Positions 9,381 to 17,796 of a DNA stretch of 64,000 nucleotides are shown here, piece by piece. Each line of letters starts with the position of its first letter. Within the stretch, counting starts at the first letter, position 1. The notes beneath the pieces are model-generated. The model saw nothing but the letters and a program-made list of their open reading frames with translations. It was not told the DNA's origin and searched no databases. Location of the stretch: assembly GCA_021404785.1 (NCBI GenBank), contig QWHH01000012.1, positions 1-64,000 of the forward strand, read 5' to 3'. The DNA comes from Lysobacterales bacterium PRO7 (GTDB taxonomy: Bacteria > Pseudomonadota > Gammaproteobacteria > Xanthomonadales > Rhodanobacteraceae). The position numbers were made by a program, and so were the translations under genes.

Positions 9381-9692
9381 GTGACTGATTATATCCAGGC
9401 ATGGCAATGCATTGGTTGCGGAAAGATCGAAGCGCCGCAGCCGTGCATCGGCGTGTGCCGCGATCGCAAGGTCTTTTTCATCGGCAAGGGCGAGCACGAG
9501 GCCGCGCTCGCCGAAATCGGGCGCCTGCGCGCGCAGCTGCAAACGGCAGCGTCACACCTGCAGCGTTTCGCGCTCGCCGCGCCGCATCCGCAGCAATGGG
9601 AATCTGCCTACGCAGCGCTGCGCGACGAAGCGCGCGCCCTGGTCGCGGCATTGAACAGCGCGCTCGAAACCGGCCCCGCGGATGTTCGCTGA
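9381..9692 (+). CDS. Small cysteine-rich conserved protein in anaerobic block
   Basis: A 103-residue protein with no signal peptide. The N-terminal third has a compact cysteine cluster, WQCIGCGKIEAPQPCIGVC, which could bind zinc or an iron-sulfur cluster. The rest is helical and coiled-coil-like (EHEAALAEIGRLRAQLQTAA onward). The GTG start is preferred over the in-frame ATG at 9351 because GGAG sits 8 bases before it and the upstream FNR-type box would place the transcript start downstream of 9351. Function unknown. Position between nnrS and anr and the box suggest a role in denitrification or nitric oxide response. Confidence 0.7.
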   Translation: MTDYIQAWQCIGCGKIEAPQPCIGVCRDRKVFFIGKGEHEAALAEIGRLRAQLQTAASHLQRFALAAPHPQQWESAYAALRDEARALVAALNSALETGPADVR

Positions 9693-9700
9693 GGCTCGGT

Positions 9701-10459
9701 TCAATCGCGCAGGATATGCCGCGCGAGTTTGAGCAGCGCCGGCTTGTCGGTCAGCTCCAGCTCGCGGCCATCGACGCGGATCAGGCCCTGGTCCTGGAAC
9801 CGCCGCAGCACGCGGCTGACGGTTTCGGCGGCCAGTCGAAGATAGTTTGCGATATCCGCGCGCGGCATTACGAGCCGGTACGCATTGGATGCAAAGCCGC
9901 GCGCGGCGTAGCGGTTGGCAAGATCCAGCAGGAACGCGGCGAGGCGCTCGTCGGCGGTGTGGTCGCCCGAGAAACGGCTGGATTTGCCGATATCCGCGCT
10001 GAGCAGGTCGAACAGGCGCTGCTGCACGTCGGGAATCTTCGCCGCCAGCATGGACAGGGCCGGGAACGAGAACCGGCACACGAACACGGTGTCCAGCGCG
10101 ATCGCGTCGCAGGGATATTTCGCCGGATGGATCGCGTCCAGCCCGATCATTTCGCCGGGCAAGTGGAACCCGAGTACCTGCTCGTGGCCTTCATCGTCGA
10201 GCTGGCGCGTCTTCACCATGCCCGCACGCACCGCGTACAGTGCGCCGAAGCGTTCACCGCTGCGGAAGATGTGGTCGCCGGCATGGAATGGGCCGACATG
10301 CTCGACCAGCATGTGCAACTCGTTCAATGCGATCTTGTCCAGGCCTGCGGGCAGGCAGACTGAGCCGAACGCGCAAGTCGAACAAAAATGGACATCGTCG
10401 CCGTCGTCGGCGATCGGGTTGTGCGGCGCCAATTTGCCGGGTTGGTGCAGTTGCGTCAT
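9701..10459 (-). CDS. anr: FNR/ANR-type oxygen-sensing transcription regulator
   Basis: A 252-residue Crp/Fnr-family activator. Cysteines at 26, 29 and 35 (CSTCAFGSVC) plus Cys117 have the spacing that holds the oxygen-labile 4Fe-4S cluster of FNR. A cyclic-nucleotide-binding fold follows (about 40-160, with PGEMIG), then the helix-turn-helix with LAAETVSRVLRRF. Its Glu-x-x-Ser-Arg set contacts TTGAT half-sites. It lies 31 bases after hemN on the same strand, so the pair is probably one operon, an arrangement also known in pseudomonads. It is the likely reader of the five TTGAT-type boxes in this block. It could equally be named fnr. Confidence 0.93.
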   Translation of the reverse strand: MTQLHQPGKLAPHNPIADDGDDVHFCSTCAFGSVCLPAGLDKIALNELHMLVEHVGPFHAGDHIFRSGERFGALYAVRAGMVKTRQLDDEGHEQVLGFHLPGEMIGLDAIHPAKYPCDAIALDTVFVCRFSFPALSMLAAKIPDVQQRLFDLLSADIGKSSRFSGDHTADERLAAFLLDLANRYAARGFASNAYRLVMPRADIANYLRLAAETVSRVLRRFQDQGLIRVDGRELELTDKPALLKLARHILRD

Positions 10460-10490
10460 GCGTGCGTTCCGCCCGGAGCGGAACGCCGGG

Positions 10491-11885
10491 CTACAAAGCT
10501 CGTGAATAGCGTACCGCAGGCGTGGCCTCGCGCGCGAGATAGGCATCGAAACACATGGCGACATGGCGCAGCAGATAGCGGCCGCGCGCGGTCACCTGCA
10601 GATAGTCCGGGGTCATTTCCACGAGGTCGTCGCGCGCGAGCTTGCGCAAGCGGCGCAGGCTGGCGTCGAAATACGCCTGGAAATCCAGGCTGTGGCGTGC
10701 TTCGAACGCGGCGATGTCCAGGCGCCCCTGGCACATCAGCAAGCCGATCGCGTCGGCGCGGATGACGTCGTCCGCGCTCATGGCTAGCCCGCGCGCAACC
10801 GGCAGGCGGCCGCCATCGATCGCGCCGTAGTAGTTCGGCAGATCGTGTGCGTTCTGGCTGAAACTCGCGCCGATATGCGAGATCGCGCTCATGCCCAGGC
10901 CGATCAGGTCGCAGCCGCCATGCGTGGAATAGCCCTGGAAGTTGCGCTGCAAGGTACCGGCATCCTGCGCGCGCGCCAGTTCATCGCCTTCGCGTGCGAA
11001 GTGATCCATGCCGATGTAGCGATAGCCGGCAGCGGTGAGCTTTTCCACGGTCAGGCCGAGCAGGCGCAGGCGCGTGGCCGCATCGGGCAGGTCGGCGGCA
11101 TGGATCTGGCGCTGCGCCTTGAAGCGTTGCGGCAGGTGGGCGTAGGCGTAGGCCGCGACGCGGTCGGGAGCAAGCGCGATCACCTCGTCGAGGGTGCGTG
11201 CGAAACCGGAAGTGGTTTGTTTCGGCAAGCCATAGATCAGGTCGACGCTGGTGGAACGGAATCCCGATTCGCGCGCCGCGTCGAGCACCGCGCGCGTCTG
11301 CGCCACGCTCTGGATGCGGTTGACTGCGGCCTGCACGTCGGGATCGAAATCCTGGATGCCGACCGAGACGCGGTTGAATCCCATCGGGGCCAGCGCGCGC
11401 ACATAATCGGCATCGCAGAAACGCGGATCGAGTTCGATGCCGAATTCGCGCTGTGCGTCGCGGCTGAAGGAAAAATGCTGGGCCAGCGTCTCCAGCAGTT
11501 CGGCCATCTGCGAATGATCCAGGAAGTTCGGCGTGCCGCCGCCGAAATGCAGTTGCCGCACCGAGCGATCGCGGTCGAACAGCGGCGCGATCAGTTCGAT
11601 CTCGCGATGCAGGCGCTGCAGGTAGATCGGCGAGCGGCCGGTGTCGCTGGTGATGATGCGCGTGCAACCGCAGTAGAAGCACGGGCTCAGGCAGAACGGC
11701 ACATGTACGTACACCGACAACGGCCGCGGAATCGGATCCTCGTTGGACGCCAGCGCGGTCGCGCGCAGCTGCGCTTCGCCGAAACCGGCATGGAACTGCG
11801 GCGCGGCGGGATACGAGGTATAGCGCGGCCCGTTCACGTCGTAACGCGCGATCAGGCCGGGATCGAATTCGGCGAGGTTTTGCAT
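10491..11885 (-). CDS. hemN: Oxygen-independent coproporphyrinogen III dehydrogenase
   Basis: Radical-SAM enzyme that decarboxylates coproporphyrinogen III to protoporphyrinogen IX without oxygen, keeping haem synthesis running under anaerobiosis. The 464-residue protein has YVHVPFC followed by the CxxxCxxC iron-sulfur motif at Cys65, Cys69 and Cys72, then GGGTPNFL and SVGIQDFD. Length is normal for HemN. The ATG at 11885 (MQNLAEFDPG) fits the family start better than the in-frame ATG at 11915. It precedes anr on the same strand. The FNR-type box at 11920-11933 is only about 41 bases from this start, so control of hemN by that box would need a nearly leaderless transcript. Confidence 0.95.
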   Translation of the reverse strand: MQNLAEFDPGLIARYDVNGPRYTSYPAAPQFHAGFGEAQLRATALASNEDPIPRPLSVYVHVPFCLSPCFYCGCTRIITSDTGRSPIYLQRLHREIELIAPLFDRDRSVRQLHFGGGTPNFLDHSQMAELLETLAQHFSFSRDAQREFGIELDPRFCDADYVRALAPMGFNRVSVGIQDFDPDVQAAVNRIQSVAQTRAVLDAARESGFRSTSVDLIYGLPKQTTSGFARTLDEVIALAPDRVAAYAYAHLPQRFKAQRQIHAADLPDAATRLRLLGLTVEKLTAAGYRYIGMDHFAREGDELARAQDAGTLQRNFQGYSTHGGCDLIGLGMSAISHIGASFSQNAHDLPNYYGAIDGGRLPVARGLAMSADDVIRADAIGLLMCQGRLDIAAFEARHSLDFQAYFDASLRRLRKLARDDLVEMTPDYLQVTARGRYLLRHVAMCFDAYLAREATPAVRYSRAL

Positions 11886-11919
11886 GTGGCGATGGTGAAC
11901 GTCGGGACCGTGCATCGCA

Positions 11920-11933
11920 TTGATCTACATCAA
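11920..11933. promoter_or_regulatory. Perfect FNR/ANR-type box
   Basis: TTGATCTACATCAA matches all ten consensus positions. The centre is 66 bases before the cytochrome-porin start at 11993, matching the spacing of the other boxes in this block, and about 41 bases before hemN. It is more likely to drive the cytochrome-porin gene. Confidence 0.8.
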
Positions 11934-11992
11934 CGCGAGTCCGGCGGAACCGGCGCATGCTGACCACTGAGGTTGGATAGCGGAGGTTGGCC

Positions 11993-13378
11993 ATGAAGCT
12001 GACAAGATTCGTTTTCCTGCCACTGGCAGCCATGCTGATATTGGCGGCCGTCATGCGACGGGCCGAAGCGGTACCGGCTTTCGCGCGCCAGACCGGTCAG
12101 GCCTGCGCTGCCTGCCACGTGAGCTTTCCGGAATTGACCCCTTACGGCCGCATGTTCAAGCTCGGCGGCTACACCATCGGCCAACGCCAAACACTGCCGA
12201 TCGCGGCGATGGCGCAAGTCGGCGACACGCACGTCAAGAACAACAAGGACGGTCAGGGCAACGCCATCGTGCCCAAGACCGACCAGCTCGCGCTTTCGGC
12301 CGCCAGTTTGTTCCTTGCCGGCAAGGCCACCGACAACCTCGGCGCGTTCGTCCAGTGGACCTACAACAACCTGAATGTGAACGATGCCGGCAAGACGGTC
12401 GGACACAGCGGCATCGACAATACCGACATCCGGCTGGTGGGGCGCGTGGTCAATGAAGACAAGACCGATGTGCGCTGGTTGTACGGCGCCACCTTGCACA
12501 ACAATCCCACCGTGCAGGATGTCTGGAACTCCACGCCCGCATTCGGCTATCCCTTCACCGCGCCGCCGAATGGCATCGGCCCGATCGCGGGCACGCTGAT
12601 CGACGGCGCGCTCGCGCAGCAGGTCGCCGGCATGGGCGGATATGTCTTCTGGAATCGCACCGTCTACGCCGAATTGAGCGATTACCGCACTGCCGACGGC
12701 GTGTTTTCCTGGCTGCGCGCGGGGCAGGACACGCATACGCCCGGCGGCGTGCTGCGCCTGAAAGGCAACAATCCCTACTGGCGCTTCGCCTATAACCGGG
12801 AGTGGGGCGCCAATTCGCTGATGCTCGGCACGTACGGTTTGATTGCGGACGTCTATCCCGACGACACCTTGCCGGGCACGCCGACCGATCGCTACACCGA
12901 CGTGGCGGCGGATGCGCAATACCAGTACATCACCGATCCCAACACGTTCACAGTGCAGGCGACTTACATCCACGAAAAACAGGACTTCCGCGCCAGCTAT
13001 CCGGCGACGTTGGCGGGCGCACCGATCGGAGTCGGGCCGACACCCGCCAATCCGCGCGACACCCTGCGCACGGCCAAGTTGAAGCTGAGCTACTACTACG
13101 AGCATCGCTACGGCGCGACGCTGTCCTTGTTCGACACCACCGGCACGGCCGACCCGGGCCTGTACGGGCCGGGCTCGGTCGGCGGCAGCAACAACGGCAA
13201 CCCGGGTTCGAGGGGCTACATCGTCGAACTGAGTTACCAGCCGATCCAGTACTTGCGCCTGATGCTGCAGTACACCGGGTTCGACAAGTTCAACGGCGCG
13301 CGGCGCAATTACGACGGCTTCGGCCGCACCGCATCGGACAACAACATGCTGTTTCTGAATGCCTGGTTCGCGTTTTGA
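11993..13378 (+). CDS. Fused monohaem cytochrome c / outer membrane porin, Cyc2-like
   Basis: A 461-residue protein. After the signal peptide (1-26) comes a short cytochrome segment, VPAFARQTGQ then the haem site Cys38-Cys41-His42, then PELTPYGRMFKLGGY. The remaining 400 residues read as an outer membrane beta-barrel and end in an aromatic strand (NAWFAF). The N-terminal pattern and the fusion resemble Cyc2, the outer membrane cytochrome-porin used by iron oxidisers to take up electrons. Such fusions also occur in organisms not known to oxidise iron, so the substrate is open. GGAGG sits 6 bases before the ATG. A perfect FNR-type box is upstream and a c4-type cytochrome is downstream. Confidence 0.75.
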   Translation: MKLTRFVFLPLAAMLILAAVMRRAEAVPAFARQTGQACAACHVSFPELTPYGRMFKLGGYTIGQRQTLPIAAMAQVGDTHVKNNKDGQGNAIVPKTDQLALSAASLFLAGKATDNLGAFVQWTYNNLNVNDAGKTVGHSGIDNTDIRLVGRVVNEDKTDVRWLYGATLHNNPTVQDVWNSTPAFGYPFTAPPNGIGPIAGTLIDGALAQQVAGMGGYVFWNRTVYAELSDYRTADGVFSWLRAGQDTHTPGGVLRLKGNNPYWRFAYNREWGANSLMLGTYGLIADVYPDDTLPGTPTDRYTDVAADAQYQYITDPNTFTVQATYIHEKQDFRASYPATLAGAPIGVGPTPANPRDTLRTAKLKLSYYYEHRYGATLSLFDTTGTADPGLYGPGSVGGSNNGNPGSRGYIVELSYQPIQYLRLMLQYTGFDKFNGARRNYDGFGRTASDNNMLFLNAWFAF

Positions 13379-13422
13379 CAGCCGTGGAAACGCGTTTGCC
13401 GGAGTCCGGATAAGGAAAAGCC

Positions 13423-14046
13423 ATGAAAGCGATCATCTGTGCAATTGCCATCGTCTTGTCGCTGTCCGCCGCGGTGGCAGCGGCCGAGTCCGCAGCCACG
13501 GTGCAGGCGGATCAGAATGCGGAAACATTGGCGACGCATGTTTGTTCCAACTGCCACGGTGCCGGAGGCGACAGCCGGTCGCCGACCTTCCCGCGGCTGG
13601 CCGCGCAACAGGCGCCTTACATCGTCGCCCAGATCAAGGCGTTTCGCGCGAACACACGCGGCGAGCAGGAGGCGCACGACTACATGCTCGGCATGGTGGC
13701 GCTGTTCGATGACGCCACCGCCGAAGCGCTGGGCCGGTATTTCGCCAAACAGCCTGCAGTAGCGGGCACGCCCGGCGATCCGAAGCTGATGGCCGAGGGC
13801 AAGCGGCTGTTCACGCAGGGTGAAAATGGCCAAGGCATTCCCGCCTGCGCGACTTGCCACGGTGCCGACGCCCACGGCAACGGCATCTTCCCGCGGGTTG
13901 CCGGACAACATGCGCAATACATCGTCAAGCAACTGCATGCGATCCAGGCGCAGATCCGGAAATCCCCGGTCATGCACGGCATCATCAAGAACCTGACGCC
14001 CGAGCAGATGAACGCCGTGGCGGCGTATCTGCGATCGTTGAGCTAG
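13423..14046 (+). CDS. Dihaem c4-type cytochrome
   Basis: A 207-residue periplasmic cytochrome with a signal peptide (1-21) and two homologous halves. Each half has a haem site: Cys41-Cys44-His45 (CSNCHG) and Cys142-Cys145-His146 (CATCHG). Each half also has the PRLAxQ or PRVAGQ pattern followed by a YIVxQ helix, as in cytochrome c4. It can shuttle electrons in the periplasm to terminal reductases. It starts 44 bases after the cytochrome-porin gene with AAGGA before the ATG, so the two are likely co-transcribed. It may carry electrons between that protein, the bc1 complex and NirK; that is inference. Confidence 0.9.
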   Translation: MKAIICAIAIVLSLSAAVAAAESAATVQADQNAETLATHVCSNCHGAGGDSRSPTFPRLAAQQAPYIVAQIKAFRANTRGEQEAHDYMLGMVALFDDATAEALGRYFAKQPAVAGTPGDPKLMAEGKRLFTQGENGQGIPACATCHGADAHGNGIFPRVAGQHAQYIVKQLHAIQAQIRKSPVMHGIIKNLTPEQMNAVAAYLRSLS

Positions 14047-14585
14047 ATTCCGTTTTCCGCGACCGCTTCGGCGATGCGGCTGTAGGCGGCGAGGGTTTCC
14101 GTGCCGAAGCAGCAGAAAGTCACGCGCGTTGCGGGCGCGAGCGTGGCCTGCCAGGTACGCACTTCACGCACCGCAATGGCAGCGGCGGCCGCCAGCGGAT
14201 AGCCGTACACGCCGCAACTGATAGCCGGAAACGCGATGCTGCGCACGCTGTTTTCCAATGCCAGGCGAAGTGTTTCGCGATAACACGAAGCCAAAAGGTC
14301 AGGCTCGCCGCGCGATCCTCCAGCCCAGACCGGCCCGACCGTATGAATCACGAATTTTGCCGGCAAATCGAATCCCGGCGTGATGCGTGCCTGCCCGGTC
14401 GGACAGCGCACATTGGGACGCAGTTGCGGCAGCTCGCGGCAGGCGGCGACGAGGCGTGGGCCGGCGGCACGGTGGATGGCGCCGTCGACACCGCCGCCGC
14501 CGAGCAGCGTTTCGTTCGCCGCATTGACGATGGCGTCCACGCGCAGCGCGGTGATGTCGGCCTGGACGATTTCGATGGCGCGCAT
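14043..14585 (-). CDS. Macro-domain ADP-ribose hydrolase family protein
   Basis: A 180-residue single macro domain. Motifs: [27 protein letters not shown] near residues 16-42 and [25 protein letters not shown] further on. [16 protein letters not shown] forms the second ADP-ribose-binding loop. The family (YmdB/MacroD type) removes ADP-ribose from proteins or from O-acetyl-ADP-ribose. Length is close to E. coli YmdB. It overlaps the convergent cytochrome gene by 4 bases at the stop codons. No link to its neighbours is evident. Confidence 0.92.
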   Translation of the reverse strand: MRAIEIVQADITALRVDAIVNAANETLLGGGGVDGAIHRAAGPRLVAACRELPQLRPNVRCPTGQARITPGFDLPAKFVIHTVGPVWAGGSRGEPDLLASCYRETLRLALENSVRSIAFPAISCGVYGYPLAAAAAIAVREVRTWQATLAPATRVTFCCFGTETLAAYSRIAEAVAENGI

Positions 14586-14640
14586 GCGGTTTTTGCCGTC
14601 GCAGCAAGGGTTTGGCGATTATCCGCCGGCACTCTTGAAA

Positions 14641-14676
14641 AATAATTGTCTAGGACATAATATACCGAGCTATTAT
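14641..14676 (+). promoter_or_regulatory. AT-rich putative MarR operator/promoter
   Basis: Markedly AT-rich in a GC-rich context. Contains TGTCTAGGACA (TGTC/GACA inverted, 14647-14657) and ATAATA...TATTAT (14657-14676). The latter runs into the marR start at 14675. MarR-family repressors commonly bind such sites to control their own operon. The site itself is inferred. Confidence 0.5.
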
Positions 14677-15121
14677 GAAGGCGACAGACAAACCCTCGTT
14701 TGGTGTTCTGGTCACCGACGTCACCCGCTTGATGCGCAAGCATTTCGACCGGCGCGCGGTATGTTTCAATCTGACCCGCGCGCAGTGGCGCGCGCTCAAG
14801 CGCCTGCATCGCGGCGAGGGCATGCGTCAGAACGAGTTGGCGGAACAATTGGAGATGGAGCCGATCGCGATCGGCCGCGTCATCGACCGCCTGCAAAAGG
14901 CCGGTTTCGTCGAACGCCGCGCCGACCCCGCCGACCGCCGCGCCTGGCGCTTGTATTTGACGCCACGCGCGCACGGCGTGGTCGACGACATGGAGCAGAT
15001 TTCCACTGAATTGCTGCGCGAGGCGCAACGTGGCGTATCCGCTGCCGAAATGAAGGCGATGATGTCCACGCTGACGCGGATGAAGAACAACTTGCACGCG
15101 CTGGACCAGCTCGGCGCGTGA
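14675..15121 (+). CDS. MarR-family transcriptional regulator
   Basis: A 148-residue winged-helix protein with the MarR layout: an N-terminal dimerisation helix, helix-turn-helix GMRQNELAEQLEMEPIAIGRVIDRLQ, wing RRADPADRRAWRLYLT and a C-terminal helix. The D-x-R-D/R wing signature is present. It is followed at 16 bases by an EmrAB-type efflux pair on the same strand, so it most likely represses that pump and is released by a small lipophilic ligand. The overlapping AT-rich inverted sequences at its start suggest autoregulation. Confidence 0.92.
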   Translation: MKATDKPSFGVLVTDVTRLMRKHFDRRAVCFNLTRAQWRALKRLHRGEGMRQNELAEQLEMEPIAIGRVIDRLQKAGFVERRADPADRRAWRLYLTPRAHGVVDDMEQISTELLREAQRGVSAAEMKAMMSTLTRMKNNLHALDQLGA

Positions 15122-15137
15122 TCGAACAGGATCGAAC

Positions 15138-16262
15138 ATGACCGACAAACAATATGGGTCGCCCGTCACCGAGCAGGCGCCTGCGCCGGGAAAGCGCCGG
15201 CACCGCAATACCGTGCTGTGGATCCTCGGGCCGGCCCTGGTGATCATCGTCGGCGCCTGGATGTATGTCACCGCCGGTCGTTATGTGTCCACCGACAACG
15301 CCTACGTGCAGGCTGACCGCGCCACCATTGCCCCGCAAGTCGCCGGCCGCGTGGTCGAGGTCGACGTGCGCGAGAATCAGGCGGTGAAGAAGGGCGACGT
15401 GCTGTTTCGCATCGATCCGGAACCGCTGCAGATCGCCGTGGCCCGCGCGCAGGCGCAGATGGAAGGCATCAGCAGCCTGCTCGATGCGGCGCGCGCGGGA
15501 TTTCGTTCCGCGCAGGCGAATGTGCGTTCGGCCGACGAAGCGCTGCGCGTGAACGAGGCACAGTACAAACGCATGCAGGAGTTGCGGCGCAAGGGCCTGG
15601 TCGCGCAGAAGGACGTGGACGACGCCGCGAACAACCTCGCCGACGCGCGCGGCAAGCGCGACTCCAACGTTGCCGGCGTGGCCAAGGCGCAGAGCCTTCT
15701 GGGTGGCCTGCCGGAAACCCCGGACCAGGAATTATCCGGCTACAAGCTCGCCAAGGCACAACTGGCTGCTGCGGAACTGGATCTTGATCACGCCACTGTG
15801 CGCGCGCCGATCGACGGCACCATCGGCAGGCAGAACTTGCAACCCGGCGATTTTCTCGCGCCGGGGCAGCCCGCGATGCCGCTGGTGGCGACGCGCGGAT
15901 TGTGGATCGACGCGAATTTCAAGGAAACCGACCTGACCAATGTCCGCGTCGGCCAGCCGGTCAGCATCGAAGTCGATACCTATCCGGGCAAGGCGTGGAA
16001 GGGGCACGTTGCCTCGATCAGTCCCGCTTCCGGCTCGGAGTTCTCCGTGCTGCCGGCGCAGAACGCGACCGGCAACTGGGTCAAGATCGTGCAGCGCATT
16101 GCCGTGCGTATTGCGGTGGATGACGAAAGCGCGGGGCCGACCTTGCGCGCCGGCATGAGTGCCGTGGTCAAGATCGACACCGGCAAGCAGAACTCCCTGC
16201 TCGGCCGCATCGAAGGCGCGCGCGCCGAACCGCAAACGCGCGCGGCCACAGCAGCGCACTGA
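15138..16262 (+). CDS. emrA: EmrA-type membrane fusion protein
   Basis: A 374-residue HlyD-family adaptor. It has an N-terminal membrane anchor at about residues 24-44 and the first lipoyl half ATIAPQVAGRVVEVDVRENQ. A long coiled-coil hairpin spans about 95-200, followed by the second lipoyl half VRAPIDGTIGRQNLQPGDFL and a beta-barrel domain. It bridges the inner-membrane pump EmrB and an outer membrane channel (not encoded here). It sits between marR and emrB in a tight operon. Confidence 0.93.
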   Translation: MTDKQYGSPVTEQAPAPGKRRHRNTVLWILGPALVIIVGAWMYVTAGRYVSTDNAYVQADRATIAPQVAGRVVEVDVRENQAVKKGDVLFRIDPEPLQIAVARAQAQMEGISSLLDAARAGFRSAQANVRSADEALRVNEAQYKRMQELRRKGLVAQKDVDDAANNLADARGKRDSNVAGVAKAQSLLGGLPETPDQELSGYKLAKAQLAAAELDLDHATVRAPIDGTIGRQNLQPGDFLAPGQPAMPLVATRGLWIDANFKETDLTNVRVGQPVSIEVDTYPGKAWKGHVASISPASGSEFSVLPAQNATGNWVKIVQRIAVRIAVDDESAGPTLRAGMSAVVKIDTGKQNSLLGRIEGARAEPQTRAATAAH

Positions 16263-16269
16263 CGCGCGC

Positions 16270-17796
16270 ATGAGTCACGCGCCGGGTCATCGCGAAGTCG
16301 AAAACCGCGGCCTGCTGGTCGTGTCGGTGATGCTCGCGACGTTGATGCAGGCGCTGGATACGACCATCGCCAACGTTGCCCTGCCGAACATGCAAGGCTC
16401 GCTGTCGGCGACCCAGGATGAAATCGCCTGGGTGTTGACCTCGTACATCGTCGCCGCGGCGATCGCTACGCCGGCCAGCGGCTGGCTCGCTTCGGTACTC
16501 GGCCGCCGTCGTCTGCTGCTGATTGCCGTGGCCGGCTTCACCGTGGCCTCGATCCTGTGCGGCAGCGCCACCACGATCGACGAGATGGTGGTGTTCCGCC
16601 TGTTGCAGGGCCTGTTCGGCGCGGCCCTGGTGCCGGTGTCGCAATCGACGCTGCTCGACGTTTTCCCGCGCGAGAAACACGGCGCGGCGATGGCGATGTG
16701 GGGCATGGGCGTGATGGTCGGTCCGATCCTCGGTCCGCCGCTCGGCGGCTGGCTCACGGACAACTACAGTTGGCACTGGGTGTTCCTGATCAACGTGCCG
16801 ATCGGCGCGCTGTGCCTGTTCGGCGTGGCCGCGAGCCTGCCCGCCGACGATACGCACGCGTCGCGTTTCGACTGGCGCGGCTTCGCTTTCCTGGCCATCG
16901 GCATCGGCGCGCTGCAGATGTTGCTCGATCGCGGCCAGATCAAGGACTGGTTCGATTCGCCGGAAATCCGCATCGAAGCGGCACTGGCGTTGCTCGGGTT
17001 CTATCTTTACCTCGTGCATTGGCTCAGCAGCGAACGGCCATTCGTGGACCTGGGCCTGTTCCGCGATCGCAACTTCCTCGCCAGCAACATCTTCATCTTC
17101 ATCATCGGCATCGTCCTGTTCGCGACGATGGCGCTGCTGCCGCCGTACCTGCAAACCCTGATGAACTACCCGGTCGTCACCGTGGGCGTGCTGCTCGCGC
17201 CGCGCGGCATCGGTACCCTGATCGCAATGGTCGTCGTCGGTCGCCTGCTTGCGCGCGGCGCGGACGCGCGCCTGGTCGCCGGCATCGGCATGTTGATCAC
17301 CGCGTATTCGATGTGGCAGATGACGTTGTGGACATCCGACGTGCCACAGTGGGACATCATCTACACCGGCATCGTGCAGGGCGTGGGCGTGGGTCTGGTG
17401 TTCGTGCCGGTGTCGACCGTCGCGTATTCGACGTTGCCAATGGCCACGCGCACCGAGGCGGCCGGCATCTACAGCCTGACCCGCAACATCGGATCCAGCG
17501 TCGGCATCTCGATAATGATGGCGTTGCTCGCGCGCAGCACGCAGGTCAATCACGCGGAAATCGCTTCGCGCCTCACGCCGTTCGATGCGACCGTGTTGCC
17601 GCACATGAGCGGGCTCTCGGCGGTTGCAAGCCTGGAGGCATTGAACGGCGAAGTCACGCGGCAGGCAGCGACAATCGCCTATTTGAACGATTTCTGGTTG
17701 ATGATGGTCCTCACCCTGGTCGCTGTGCCCCTGCTGGCTTTGCTGCGTCCACCCAAGCACACTGCGCCGGCCGATGCCGCGATGGCCCTGGAATGA
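16270..17796 (+). CDS. emrB: EmrB-type multidrug MFS transporter (DHA2 family)
   Basis: A 508-residue transporter with 14 predicted transmembrane segments. Family motifs: LDTTIANVALPNMQ in the first helix (motif D1), GWLASVLGRRRLL (motif A) and GVMVGPILGPPLGGWL (motif C). Driven by the proton gradient, it exports hydrophobic compounds through the EmrA adaptor. The ATG at 16270 lies 7 bases after the emrA stop and begins ahead of the first conserved helix. The stop overlaps the next gene by 4 bases. Confidence 0.93.
   Translation: MSHAPGHREVENRGLLVVSVMLATLMQALDTTIANVALPNMQGSLSATQDEIAWVLTSYIVAAAIATPASGWLASVLGRRRLLLIAVAGFTVASILCGSATTIDEMVVFRLLQGLFGAALVPVSQSTLLDVFPREKHGAAMAMWGMGVMVGPILGPPLGGWLTDNYSWHWVFLINVPIGALCLFGVAASLPADDTHASRFDWRGFAFLAIGIGALQMLLDRGQIKDWFDSPEIRIEAALALLGFYLYLVHWLSSERPFVDLGLFRDRNFLASNIFIFIIGIVLFATMALLPPYLQTLMNYPVVTVGVLLAPRGIGTLIAMVVVGRLLARGADARLVAGIGMLITAYSMWQMTLWTSDVPQWDIIYTGIVQGVGVGLVFVPVSTVAYSTLPMATRTEAAGIYSLTRNIGSSVGISIMMALLARSTQVNHAEIASRLTPFDATVLPHMSGLSAVASLEALNGEVTRQAATIAYLNDFWLMMVLTLVAVPLLALLRPPKHTAPADAAMALE

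Noticed and set aside
11885-11915. Control of hemN by the FNR-type box at 11920-11933
   Set aside because: The box centre is about 41 bases from the hemN start, leaving no room for a leader. The cytochrome-porin side has the usual spacing. Not excluded.
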